Shown: positions 53,584 through 61,623 of the stretch, one piece after another | Position numbering within the stretch: position 1 is the stretch's first letter | How the letters are laid out: each line of letters begins with the position of its first letter | Source of the DNA: Allobosea sp. LC85 | GTDB lineage: Bacteria > Pseudomonadota > Alphaproteobacteria > Rhizobiales > Beijerinckiaceae | NCBI RefSeq assembly: GCF_000735605.1 | Contig: NZ_JPKG01000029.1 | Span: 62,001 to 126,000, forward strand | Reading direction: 5' to 3' | DNA length: 64,000 bases | Notes under the pieces: model-generated | Told to the model about the DNA's origin: nothing | What the model saw: only the letters and a program-made list of their open reading frames with translations | The model's database searches: none | Translations under genes and position numbers: made by a program

Positions 53584-54257
53584 TGGACGAACTCGTCACG
53601 ACATTCCTCAATATCGACGTCCTCCGGGAAGTCTGGCCGCTGCTCCTGCAGGGCTTCTGGATGACGCTCGCGCTCGCCGCAGTCGCCGTGCCACTGTCGG
53701 TTGCCTGCGGTGTCGCCATCGCGATGGCGCAGGATTCGTCGAACAGAGCGCTGCGGATGCTGCTGGTCGCCTATGTCGACGTCATGCGGGCGATCCCGCC
53801 GCTGGTGCTGCTGATCTTCATCTTCTTCGGCCTGCCCTTCCTCGGGCTGAAGCTCAACGAGTTCACCGCCGCAGTACTGGCGCTGACCCTCAACGGCTCC
53901 AGCTATTTCGCCGAGATCTTCCGTGCCGGCATCGAGTCCGTGCCGAAGGGGCAGCGCGAAGCGGCACGCTCCACCGGGCTCACCTGGCGCCAGAGCATGA
54001 CCTATGTCGTGGTGCCGCAAGGTGCGCGCAATGTCCTGCCCGACCTGATCAGCAACACGGTCGAGCTGGTGAAACAGACCTCGATCGCCTCGGCCGTTGC
54101 CCTGCAGGAACTGCTGCGTTCCGCGCAGCTCGCCCAGGGCCTTCTGTACAACCCGACACCGCTGGTTGCGGTCGCGATCGTCTATTTCCTGATGTTCTGG
54201 CCGTTCGTCCGGATGGTGTCGCGCCTGCAGCACAGGGCCGTCGCGCAGGCCGGATGA
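53583..54257 (+). CDS. amino acid ABC transporter permease 2
   Basis: This 224-residue homologue of permease 1 carries the motifs DVMRAIPPLVLLIFIFFGLP and, in the EAA loop, PKGQREAARSTGLTWRQSMT. With permease 1 it forms a heterodimeric channel. ATG 53583 shares one base with the preceding stop (TGATG). Its last 209 bases are overlapped on the other strand by the open tail of the NHL-repeat gene. Confidence 0.88.
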   Translation: MDELVTTFLNIDVLREVWPLLLQGFWMTLALAAVAVPLSVACGVAIAMAQDSSNRALRMLLVAYVDVMRAIPPLVLLIFIFFGLPFLGLKLNEFTAAVLALTLNGSSYFAEIFRAGIESVPKGQREAARSTGLTWRQSMTYVVVPQGARNVLPDLISNTVELVKQTSIASAVALQELLRSAQLAQGLLYNPTPLVAVAIVYFLMFWPFVRMVSRLQHRAVAQAG

Positions 54258-55131
54258 TCGTCAACCCGCGTCCAGCCATCTGTGTTTGCATCGGGAACAG
54301 CCGCGTCAGGCGGTTGGGGCTGGTCTCCGCAAGGAGGATGTCGCCGTTCGGCGCGAGCCACATGCCATGGGCACCGTTCAGGACCGGACGACAGCGGCCG
54401 AGCAGGCCCCCATCCGGCGTCAGCAGGCTGAGCGTGGGAATCGAGTCGCAGACATGGATGCGATCGGCGGCATCGGCGACGACATCTTGCGGGCGCAGAA
54501 ACCCATCCCAGACGGCAAGCAGATCACCGTTGGCCGTGAAGGCCTGCACACGGCTGTTCTCGCGATCGGCGACGATCACGCGGCCATCGCTGAGAACGCA
54601 GAGGCCATGCGGCGTCAGGAACGCGCCCGGCGCCGTGCCGACGGAGCCCCAGCTCGACAGATGCCGCCCAGCGCGATCGAACCGATGCACGAGCGCGTGG
54701 CCGTAGCCATCCGCCACGTAGAAGCCCCCGTCCGGGGCAAAGGCGATGTCGCTGGGATGATTGAACGGCGCGCAGGGCTGATGCGTCTCCCCGATCTGGC
54801 GCCGCACGGTGCCATTCCAATCGCAGAACAGGATGCGGTGGGCATCACGATCGACAATGGCGATCACGCCATCGGGGCCTGCCGCGATCTTGTGCGCATC
54901 GAAGCAGAGGCCTTCGCCCCAGCTCGCGATGCGGTGCCCCTCGCCCGAGAGAACCACCACGCAGGGGCCCGGAGCGTCGACCGCGACGTCGGACCGCAGC
55001 AGCACGTAGACGCGACCTTCGGCATCGCTCGTAACGTCGGTGATCTTTCCGGCTGTTTGGCCAAGGTCGCCCCATGGCCGCTCGACGCCAAAGCTCCGCT
55101 CGCCCAGCCGGACGCGCAATTCCGTCTTCAT
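54049..55131 (-). CDS. NHL-repeat beta-propeller protein with abnormal C-terminal extension
   Basis: About 300 residues form NHL/SMP-30-like blades with recurring PDG, VAD and NSRVQAFTANGDLL-type motifs (FAPDGGFYVADGYGHALVHR; LSDGRVIVADRENSRVQAF; APNGDILLAETSPNRLTRLF), resembling peptidyl-alpha-hydroxyglycine lyase-like or signal-type propellers. No signal peptide is visible. I chose ATG 55131 (MKTELRV) with GAGGGG upstream. After the last blade the frame stays open for ~65 Arg/Pro/Ala-rich residues lying wholly antisense to permease 2, which suggests a lost stop codon or small frameshift. The gene is divergent from the hydantoinase across 74 bases. Confidence 0.7.
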   Translation of the reverse strand: MKTELRVRLGERSFGVERPWGDLGQTAGKITDVTSDAEGRVYVLLRSDVAVDAPGPCVVVLSGEGHRIASWGEGLCFDAHKIAAGPDGVIAIVDRDAHRILFCDWNGTVRRQIGETHQPCAPFNHPSDIAFAPDGGFYVADGYGHALVHRFDRAGRHLSSWGSVGTAPGAFLTPHGLCVLSDGRVIVADRENSRVQAFTANGDLLAVWDGFLRPQDVVADAADRIHVCDSIPTLSLLTPDGGLLGRCRPVLNGAHGMWLAPNGDILLAETSPNRLTRLFPMQTQMAGRGLTIIRPARRPCAAGATPSGRTARTSGNRRSRPQPAVSGCTEGPGRAARNAAVPAGQRPRRSRSVSPARPCC

Positions 55132-55205
55132 CATCCCCTCGAGACTGCGGCGCAGCCGCGCCGGCTTGTGAATGGCGAGCCAGCCGCCAGAACCGGAGAA
55201 CTGCA

Positions 55206-56648
55206 ATGAGCGATTTCGATCTCGTCATCCGTGGCGGAACGACGGTGACCGCGACCGACATCTCCGTTTGCGATGTCGGCGTCAAGGATGGGTTGATTGC
55301 CGCGATCGGCGCCGGCCTGCCTCGGGGCGACACCGATATCGAGGCGAAGGGATTGCTGGTCCTTCCGGGCGGGGTCGACACGCATGTGCATCTCGACCAG
55401 CCCTTCTCGTCCGGCGCCGATATCGCCGACGATTTTGCAAGCGGGACAGCATCGGCTGCGGCGGGTGGGACGACGACGGTCATCTGCCACGCGCCCCAGA
55501 CGCGCGGCGGATCGCTCACCGAGGCCGTTGCGGCCTATGCCGTGAAGGCAAAGCAGGCGCGCATCGATCACGGCTTCCACCTGCTGATCAACGACCCGAC
55601 CCCTGAGGTGCTCGAGCGGGAACTGCCGGCGCTGGTGGAAGCGGGGCATCGCTCCGTGAAGGTGTTCATGACCTATGAGAGCAACCGTCTCGCCGATGCG
55701 CAGATCCTGCAGACGCTCGCGGCGGCGCGGCGCGCCGGAGCGCTCGTCTGCGTGCATGCCGAACATCATGAACTGATCGGCTGGCTGACGCAGGCGCTGC
55801 TGGCGGCAGGGCTGAGCGCGCCGAGGCATCTCGCCTGGGCGAAGCCCATGGTGGTCGAGCGCGAAGCGACGCACCGCATTCTGGCGCTGGCGGAGGCGCT
55901 CGACACTCCGGTTCAGGTCTTCCACGTCTCGGGCGCGCAATCCGGGGAGGAGGTGGCGCGCGCCCGGGCCCGCGGCCAGAAGGCCTGGGCCGAAACCTGC
56001 ACCCAGTATCTCGTGCTCGGTGAATCCGACATGGACCGGCCGGGCTTCGAAGGGGCGAAGTTCATGATCTCGCCGGCCCTGCGCCCGCCGGCCGACCGCG
56101 AGGCCCTGTGGCAGCTCATCCGCGACGGCGTCATCGACATCGTCTCATCCGATCATTCGCCGCTGCGTTTCGACGATCCGCGCGGCAAGAAGCAGCACGG
56201 AGAAACCGCCCCCTTCAACAAGATCCCGAACGGCGTCCCCGGCCTGGCAGCGCGCTTGCCCATCCTCTATTCCGAGGGTGTCGCCAAGGGACGAATCGAC
56301 CTGCGCACCTTCGTCTCCCTCGTTGCGACCAATCCGGCACGCCGCTTCGGGCTTGCCCCGCGCAAAGGGTCCATTGCGATCGGCGCCGACGCCGATATCG
56401 TCCTCTTCGATCCGACCAAACGCGTGCGCCTGACCAATGCGCTGCAGCACCATGGCAGCGACTACACGCCATATGAGGGGCTCGAGGTTCAGGGATATCC
56501 CACCGCGACTTACCAGCGCGGCCAGTTGATCTTCGACGGCACCACTGTGCTGGCGCAGCCTGGTGCCGGACGGCAAATTGCGCGACCGGCCTATGCGGAA
56601 ATCGCCCCCACGGGACGTTTCCCGACGCCGTTCAATCCGTTCGAATAG
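55206..56648 (+). CDS. hydantoinase/dihydropyrimidinase
   Basis: This 480-residue cyclic amidohydrolase has a full metal site: HxH in GGVDTHVHLDQPFSSG, the carboxylated Lys in RSVKVFMTYE, His in CVHAEHHELI and VFHVSGAQS, and Asp in DIVSSDHSPLRFDD. Length and motifs match D-hydantoinase/dihydropyrimidinase (DHPase/Hyd group). I chose ATG 55206 (MSDFDLVIRGG) with GGAGA upstream. It lies past the importer genes and downstream of the NHL gene's divergent start, so it is separately transcribed. An 8-bp stem hairpin follows 4 bases after the stop. Ring opening of a 5-substituted hydantoin or dihydropyrimidine to an N-carbamoyl amino acid is the expected reaction. Confidence 0.9.
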   Translation: MSDFDLVIRGGTTVTATDISVCDVGVKDGLIAAIGAGLPRGDTDIEAKGLLVLPGGVDTHVHLDQPFSSGADIADDFASGTASAAAGGTTTVICHAPQTRGGSLTEAVAAYAVKAKQARIDHGFHLLINDPTPEVLERELPALVEAGHRSVKVFMTYESNRLADAQILQTLAAARRAGALVCVHAEHHELIGWLTQALLAAGLSAPRHLAWAKPMVVEREATHRILALAEALDTPVQVFHVSGAQSGEEVARARARGQKAWAETCTQYLVLGESDMDRPGFEGAKFMISPALRPPADREALWQLIRDGVIDIVSSDHSPLRFDDPRGKKQHGETAPFNKIPNGVPGLAARLPILYSEGVAKGRIDLRTFVSLVATNPARRFGLAPRKGSIAIGADADIVLFDPTKRVRLTNALQHHGSDYTPYEGLEVQGYPTATYQRGQLIFDGTTVLAQPGAGRQIARPAYAEIAPTGRFPTPFNPFE

Positions 56649-56652
56649 ACCT

Positions 56653-56672
56653 GGTTCTGGTGTGCCAGAACC
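56653..56672 (+). terminator. hairpin after the hydantoinase gene
   Basis: GGTTCTGG-TGTG-CCAGAACC is a perfect 8-bp stem with a 4-base loop starting 4 bases after the TAG stop. No T-run follows, so termination may be weak or the hairpin may protect the 3' end. Confidence 0.5.
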
Positions 56673-56808
56673 TCATGGGTCGCTTCCTCCGCGGATCGCC
56701 CAATATCAGGCACGCAATTCAGGGTGAGTTCAACGCCGGATAAGACTTGGGCGCAATGTCAACGCTGTCCGAGCGTAAATCGATCACCGCGCTCGGACAG
56801 CCGCTTCA

Positions 56809-57018
56809 CTATGAACGGGACCTGGCGATTGCACAGGCCGAAATACGATCCGTCATTCGGCTGCTCCACTTGCATCTTCCGTTTAGGACCTGCGCGCCAA
56901 CAAGTTCTTTCGCGCACTTACACATCATTCCCTTCTTAATATATGGATTTGTTTGAGAATTTGCAGAATCTACGGTTAAGATGACAGCAAACAAGGCAAA
57001 AGCAGCAGCCAATTTCAT
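56809..57018 (-). CDS. small secreted cysteine-containing protein candidate
   Basis: This 69-residue ORF begins with a convincing Sec signal peptide (MKLAAAFALFAVILTVDSAN), then SQTNPYIKKGMMCKCAKELV, with four cysteines in the mature part (CKC, CKW, and one near the end). ATG 57018 has GGGGGAC about 7 bases upstream. The region is AT-richer than its surroundings. I know no family. The last ~15 residues are Arg/Ser-rich and may be non-native. Confidence 0.45.
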   Translation of the reverse strand: MKLAAAFALFAVILTVDSANSQTNPYIKKGMMCKCAKELVGAQVLNGRCKWSSRMTDRISACAIARSRS

Positions 57019-57423
57019 CTAAGGCGTCCCCCTGGTGGTATTACGTCGCATTCTGCAACACGCACACATTGATCATGTCCAGACAATTTGATTGTCATGG
57101 TTTCTTCGCACACCTCTCCCTGAAGGCCGGACGAGGCATCAGCCTGCATGTCGGCGCTAACGCAAATGCTGGAGAAGACCGCCCGGTCTGCTGGTCACGG
57201 GGGATGTCGCCCGAGATTCATAAGGTCGAGCCTACACTTCCGGCATGTTGCGCTGGTTCAAAGCGTGGATATTGATTTTTACTTTGCCGGCTTTGCTCGA
57301 TCGCAAGAATCCGTTTTGCCAAGCGAGCCGCGAGTCGCCTGGCGTGATCGCACGGCGATCGCCTGAGCCTGGGTTGCAACCGGACGCACCACTGTCCGGA
57401 CTGCAAGGGCCGCGTTCTCGTGG

Positions 57424-58860
57424 TCAATCTCCCTCGATGAGGCCCGCAGCGCGGCGGATATCGCCGACCACCTGCTTCACCGCCATGTTCTGGCGAACAA
57501 CCGTCTTTCCGGCCTCAACGAGCAGTTCGACCTGCTCGCGCGGCAGCGAGAGCCGCGTTTCGACCCGGTTCAGGTGGGACGCGACGTTCGGTTCCAGGTC
57601 AGAGAATTCGAGGTGTTCGATCTTGAAATCGACCTTGCGGCAATCCCAGCCTTCGGTGCTGCCTCGAATCCGACGCACGGTTTCCAGCGGCAACCCGCAA
57701 CGATAGCGAACCACCCGCTCCTTCCACCCGTCGACGGCAAACTTCAACGCGTCGAGACCATGGCGAGACGAGGAGGTCATGCCGGTATCGATCGCTGCTT
57801 CGACGAGGGGCCCCAGCCAGGGGCCATTGATCGAGGCGCCCCAATCCTCCGTCTGGCCCCGGCCGGCATCGGCAACGATGAACAGGAAATGGCGCAGCTT
57901 CACGGCCTGCTCCGCCGAAATTGGCCCGTGCGGGGTCTGGGATGCGCTTCTTTCGAGTACAAATCCCGTGATACCCAGATTGTCCGTCAGCCCGCCATCC
58001 ATCAGCCGCACAAACTTGATGCCGTCTTCGGCATGATAGGACTGCAATGCGTTAGCATATGCCGTCAGTCGCGTGGATGGGTTGGAACCGCTCAGCGCCT
58101 CCTTCAACCAAGTGGGACGGCGGTAGCCGCAATCCTGTTTGGTGGCAGCCAGCACGACGGGCGCAAAGACGACCGGCGCGGCGGCCGAAGCCGCCACGGC
58201 ATCCGAAATCTTCAGCTTGTCGAGATCGCTGCAGAGAGCCGCGAAAGTATCGTAATCGAATATAAATGGCGTTCTATTGTAGATATCCGAGGCGGTGATC
58301 CAGACGGACGGCGCATTCGTCCATTTGAAACGCGTAAAATCGGCCCCATCAAACAGATTATCGTTCAACCAGCGTGCAAAGGTATTGCGGTCATTCACGC
58401 CGCCAGCCAATGCCCGAGACAGGCTGAATGGTGACGCCAGCGATGTTTGCATGCTCGTTTCTGCATGCTGAAACAAGAAGCGAGCATCGAAATCACGGTA
58501 GTCGTCGCGGCCACGATAACCGAAATAGGCCGCGGTGATGGCGCCTCCGGAGACCCCGGAAATCATGCGGACGTTGTCGATCATCGTGCGTCGATAAGGC
58601 TTCTGATCGACGACGATGTCGTCAAGCGCACGCAAGACGCCATAGGAAAACGCCGAAGCGCGGACGCCGCCGCCCGAGAAGGCGAGGCCTATGACCATCG
58701 AGCCGTCATCGCCGGGATCGGGGACGAATTCCGGCGACGGTGGCGGCGCCTTCTCGGCATGGCTATTGATGGGCCCAACATCCGCAGCCGAACAGGCGGT
58801 GAGGATGAGCGCAGCCATCAGCCAGATGGCTCTTGCGCCCTTCGCGGCAAACATCCTCAT
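57424..58860 (-). CDS. patatin-like phospholipase lipoprotein
   Basis: This 478-residue protein has a lipoprotein signal ending LILTAC (Cys ~23) and is probably envelope-anchored. Patatin motifs are the oxyanion loop GLAFSGGGVRASAFSYG, the nucleophile elbow SGVSGGAITA and the catalytic Asp in LMDGGLTDNLG. Unlike the cytoplasmic-type patatin at 23338, it has a long C-terminal part (~150 residues) with mixed helices. Hydrolysis of acyl chains in the envelope is expected. It is a single gene. Confidence 0.85.
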   Translation of the reverse strand: MRMFAAKGARAIWLMAALILTACSAADVGPINSHAEKAPPPSPEFVPDPGDDGSMVIGLAFSGGGVRASAFSYGVLRALDDIVVDQKPYRRTMIDNVRMISGVSGGAITAAYFGYRGRDDYRDFDARFLFQHAETSMQTSLASPFSLSRALAGGVNDRNTFARWLNDNLFDGADFTRFKWTNAPSVWITASDIYNRTPFIFDYDTFAALCSDLDKLKISDAVAASAAAPVVFAPVVLAATKQDCGYRRPTWLKEALSGSNPSTRLTAYANALQSYHAEDGIKFVRLMDGGLTDNLGITGFVLERSASQTPHGPISAEQAVKLRHFLFIVADAGRGQTEDWGASINGPWLGPLVEAAIDTGMTSSSRHGLDALKFAVDGWKERVVRYRCGLPLETVRRIRGSTEGWDCRKVDFKIEHLEFSDLEPNVASHLNRVETRLSLPREQVELLVEAGKTVVRQNMAVKQVVGDIRRAAGLIEGD

Positions 58861-59176
58861 TCGCTCCCCGCCACCGCCGCATGATGTCTGCTTGCGTATC
58901 TGACATCCCGGCTGATAGCCGATTCGATCCAGCCGCTCGATCGAAATTGCCGGCTACGGCGACGTCCGGCGTCGCGATCCAGGCTTCGCCCGCGCCGGTG
59001 ACAGGCACAGCCTCGCTCATTCATGAATGCCCGCCCCATTGCCGATGTGAGGGCAGCCCCAGCAGGTTGCCGCGCCCTCACGCGTGACAGCCGCCCCATT
59101 GGGAGCGGCTGTGCCTAAAACCGAATGCTGCCCCGGCGGCCTCGCCAATTGGCCCGACAGGTGCGCTTAAGTCGCC
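58861..59176. other. intergenic region with two perfect hairpins
   Basis: 316 bases between the patatin start and the glycine-zipper stop. GTGAGGGC/GCCCTCAC (59047-59054 / 59074-59081) and ACAGCCGC/GCGGCTGT (59087-59094 / 59105-59112) are perfect 8-bp inverted repeats. The second can extend through CCC/GGG and is a likely terminator for one of the flanking genes. No coding sequence is convincing. Confidence 0.5.
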
Positions 59177-59452
59177 TTACGGGCAGGGACCTGTGAAACG
59201 GCGACCGCTCCTGTCCTGGAAGATGCAGTTGTTCGGGGTCGTCGCCCGGCCGACGACCGCACCGGTCACGCCACCAGCAAGGGCTCCGATAGCGGCACCA
59301 CGTCCGCCGCCCGCAATCCCCCCGATGAGCGCACCACCGCCAGCGCCAATTGCGGCGCCGCCAAGCGTGCGTTGCGATTGAGACTCAGGGTTGCAGCCTG
59401 CCAACACAAGGCCGAGGCCGACGAAGCCGGCGAACGTGATCGAACGGATCAT
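59177..59452 (-). CDS. glycine-zipper lipoprotein
   Basis: This 91-residue protein has the lipobox VLAGC (Cys ~20), a glycine zipper (GGAAIGAGGGALIGGIAGGG and GAAIGALAGGVTGAVVG) and the C-terminal NNCIFQDRSGRRFTGPCP with two cysteines. Small glycine-zipper proteins of this kind are common outer-membrane or periplasmic proteins of alphaproteobacteria, often with unknown roles. Confidence 0.8.
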   Translation of the reverse strand: MIRSITFAGFVGLGLVLAGCNPESQSQRTLGGAAIGAGGGALIGGIAGGGRGAAIGALAGGVTGAVVGRATTPNNCIFQDRSGRRFTGPCP

Positions 59453-59997
59453 TAAGGGGCTCCTTGTTCAAGGGTTTGCGCGATTGCGAACGCTTCAATC
59501 TAGGCCAAGCCGTCGGACGCGCCATCGCAGAGCGTCCCAAACTGTGTGCATGGCGTTCCTTGCCTCTCCCAATCGAGGGTTGAACGGCCCGCTTGGCACG
59601 CATACGCTTGCCGGCTGCCCGCCCGCCGGCAGAAGCTCGCGCCAAGCCCGCGGCGCGCCTGACACGGTTCGAGCCTGTGACCTTCGCTTTCCTGGGTCTC
59701 CCTCGATCGCAAAATCCCGAAGCAGTCGTGATCGGCTATCCACCTTCCCACGATTACGCCCGTAGCTCAGCTGGATAGAGCGTTGCCCTCCGAAGCTGGG
59801 AATGCGCGGCCGGCGCGACCTGAATTCTCTTATAGATTCAAACAGTAAGGCGTGTGTCAGCGCCTCTGAGGCCAAACACGCTAATCCACGGCACAACCCC
59901 GCCACTTCTAGTGATTTGATCGGATACGCGATCGATCAGCCAGATCGCAGGCGGCGCCGCCATCACCAGCGTAATAGCAATGGCGGCGGCTCGGTGA
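59453..59997. other. 545-base region holding the broken tRNA junction
   Basis: Between the glycine-zipper start and the next gene's stop I see the tRNA 5' half at 59757-59795 and, after it, a weak minus-strand reading (59838-60020) with a hydrophobic stretch AAAIAITLVMAAPPAIWLI that could be a gene remnant. Nothing else is supported. Confidence 0.5.
59757..59795 (+). tRNA. tRNA-Arg(CCG) 5' half, truncated (pseudo-tRNA)
   Basis: CGCCCGTAGCTCAGCTGGAT is followed by AGAGCGTTGCCCTCCGAAG: acceptor 5' strand, D arm, anticodon stem TTGCC (59783-59787), and loop CTCCGAA (59788-59794) with anticodon CCG. After one further G the expected stem return GGCAA is replaced by GCTGG, and no T arm or acceptor 3' strand follows. 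It is a cut or recombined tRNA, not a working gene. Confidence 0.7.
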
Positions 59998-60816
59998 TCA
60001 AGACTTCGCAGCGAGCTCTGCAGGAACGAGCTTAACGCCATGGTAACGATCGTAAATCTCGACGAGCTTGCCGTTCTTGAGATTAGTAGTGACCCATTCG
60101 TTGAGCTTGGCGGCCAGTTTCGGCTCGTTTTTGCGGAAGGCAATGCCGAGTGGAAACCCCTTCATCACGAACTTCGTGTCGAGATCGAGCTTGGGGTTGT
60201 CTTTCCTAAGCTGGTTCAGGAGGGGTAGCGAAGTTGCGTAGATGCCCAACTGGCCAGAGGTGATGGCCACCGTTGAGGTCGGATCGTCCTCAAACCGGGT
60301 GATTTTGACATCCTTCACATTGGCCGTGCCGCGGGTCAGTTCCTGGTCGTTGACCGTGCCGCGCGTGACAGCGATGCCGCCCTTGTCTCCGAGGTCAGCA
60401 TACGACGCGATCTTCATCGCCTTCGGTGCTGCAACAACACATTGCAGTTCAGCATACGCGGTCGAGAAGTCGATGACCTTCTTGCGCTCTTCCGTGATCG
60501 AAAGTGCGGAGATCACCATGTCGGCTTTGTTCGCGAGCAGAAACTGCACCCGGTTCGGGGTCGAGACCTGCACGATCTCGAGCTCCACGCCGAGATCCTT
60601 GGCGAGTAGCCGGGCGGTTTCGACATCCGAGCCCGTCGGCTTGAATTCGGAATCCATCATGCCGTGTGGCGGGTTGCCAAGATCGATCGCAACCAGGAGC
60701 TTCTTGCGCTGCATGATCGCATCGAGCGTGTCAGCGAAGGCAGGAACGGCAGAGAGCCCGGCGAGGCTGAGCCCGAAAAGGCCGGAGAGCAGGACGGTAG
60801 CTGAGCGGCGGTTCAT
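59998..60816 (-). CDS. amino acid ABC transporter substrate-binding protein (family 3)
   Basis: This 272-residue periplasmic protein has a signal peptide (VLLSGLFGLSLAGLSAVPAFA). Family 3 patterns are LLVAIDLGNPPHGMMDSEFK, GSDVETARLLAKDLGVELEI, NKADMVISALSITEERKKVI, and LGIAFRKNEPKLAAKLNEWV. It is the last gene of the operon running from the window's right edge, after the ATPase. It differs clearly from the 51257 protein, so this is a separate importer with its own ligand. Confidence 0.87.
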   Translation of the reverse strand: MNRRSATVLLSGLFGLSLAGLSAVPAFADTLDAIMQRKKLLVAIDLGNPPHGMMDSEFKPTGSDVETARLLAKDLGVELEIVQVSTPNRVQFLLANKADMVISALSITEERKKVIDFSTAYAELQCVVAAPKAMKIASYADLGDKGGIAVTRGTVNDQELTRGTANVKDVKITRFEDDPTSTVAITSGQLGIYATSLPLLNQLRKDNPKLDLDTKFVMKGFPLGIAFRKNEPKLAAKLNEWVTTNLKNGKLVEIYDRYHGVKLVPAELAAKS

Positions 60817-60894
60817 GGTGACGTTTCCTCAGGTGAGATGGCAACTATTCTTGTTGGAGCCGTCGTGTCGCGGCCTTGGTCGGTCAAGCCGGTT

Positions 60895-61623
60895 CTAGAG
60901 GCCAGCTCCGACGAAATTCTTCAGCTCTGGCGTCGAGGGGGAGCGCAGAATCTCTCGGGATCCGCTCTCGTGGATCAGGCCCTGGTGCATGAAAATAATC
61001 CGGTCCGCGATTCGCGCGGCGAATGCCATTTCATGGGTCACCAGCAGCATGGTCATACCCTGCTTGGCGAGTTCCTCGATCACCTTCAGCACCTCGCCGG
61101 TCAGTTCAGGATCGAGCGCAGAGGTGACTTCGTCGAAGAGCATGACCTGCGGGTGCATCGCCAGTGAACGAGCAATTGCAACGCGCTGCTGCTGACCGCC
61201 GGAAAGCTGCTCCGGATAAGCATCGATCTTTTCGAGCAGGCCAACTTGCGCCAGGACATCGCGGGCCAGTTCATGGGCCTTGCGACGATCAGCCTTCTTC
61301 ACCCAGCGCGGCGCAAGCGTGATATTTTGCTCGACTGTCAGATGCGGGAAAAGATTGTAGCTCTGGAAGACGATGCCGACATCCTGGCGCAGCTTCCGCA
61401 GGTTAATATTTGGATCGCTGACGGCGTGACCGCAGACTGTGATCGAGCCCCGGTCGATCGTTTCCAGTCGATCGATGCAGCGCAGTGCCGTCGACTTACC
61501 TGAGCCACTACGGCCGATCAACGCCACAACCTGTCCCTTGGGGATCTCGAACGACACGCCCTTCAGGACCGGCACGGCCCCGAAGCTCTTGTGGACGTCG
61601 CGAAAACTAACGATGGGCGACAT
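60895..61623 (-). CDS. amino acid ABC transporter ATP-binding protein
   Basis: This 242-residue GlnQ-class ATPase has Walker A GRSGSGKSTALRC, Q-loop VFQSYNLFPHLTV, signature [15 protein letters not shown], Walker [16 protein letters not shown], and the His switch LVTHEMAFAARI. The Walker B Pro is Val (DEV for DEP), a tolerated variant. Its start overlaps the upstream permease by 17 bases. Confidence 0.9.
   Translation of the reverse strand: MSPIVSFRDVHKSFGAVPVLKGVSFEIPKGQVVALIGRSGSGKSTALRCIDRLETIDRGSITVCGHAVSDPNINLRKLRQDVGIVFQSYNLFPHLTVEQNITLAPRWVKKADRRKAHELARDVLAQVGLLEKIDAYPEQLSGGQQQRVAIARSLAMHPQVMLFDEVTSALDPELTGEVLKVIEELAKQGMTMLLVTHEMAFAARIADRIIFMHQGLIHESGSREILRSPSTPELKNFVGAGL

Larger units (their letters stand above)
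56649..57423. other. 775-base region between hydantoinase and patatin lipoprotein genes
   Basis: It holds the hairpin at 56653-56672, the small secreted-protein candidate (56809-57018, minus) and an AT-richer pocket around 56890-57080. The rest (57020-57423) has short ORFs on both strands, none with recognisable domains. Confidence 0.55.

Noticed and set aside
42564..56648. Ergothioneine or S-methylergothioneine degradation pathway
   Set aside because: DUF917, hydantoinase and carbamoylase fit its last steps, but no ergothionase or thiourocanate hydratase-like gene is in the window, so only a general hydantoin/thiohydantoin role is proposed.
57245..57706. 153-codon plus-strand ORF starting with a hydrophobic stretch
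   Set aside because: It runs into the patatin lipoprotein gene in antisense and the later part is Arg/Pro/Ser-rich noise.
59757..59795. Intact tRNA-Arg gene
   Set aside because: The anticodon stem does not close and the variable, T and acceptor 3' parts are absent, so I list it only as a broken tRNA.
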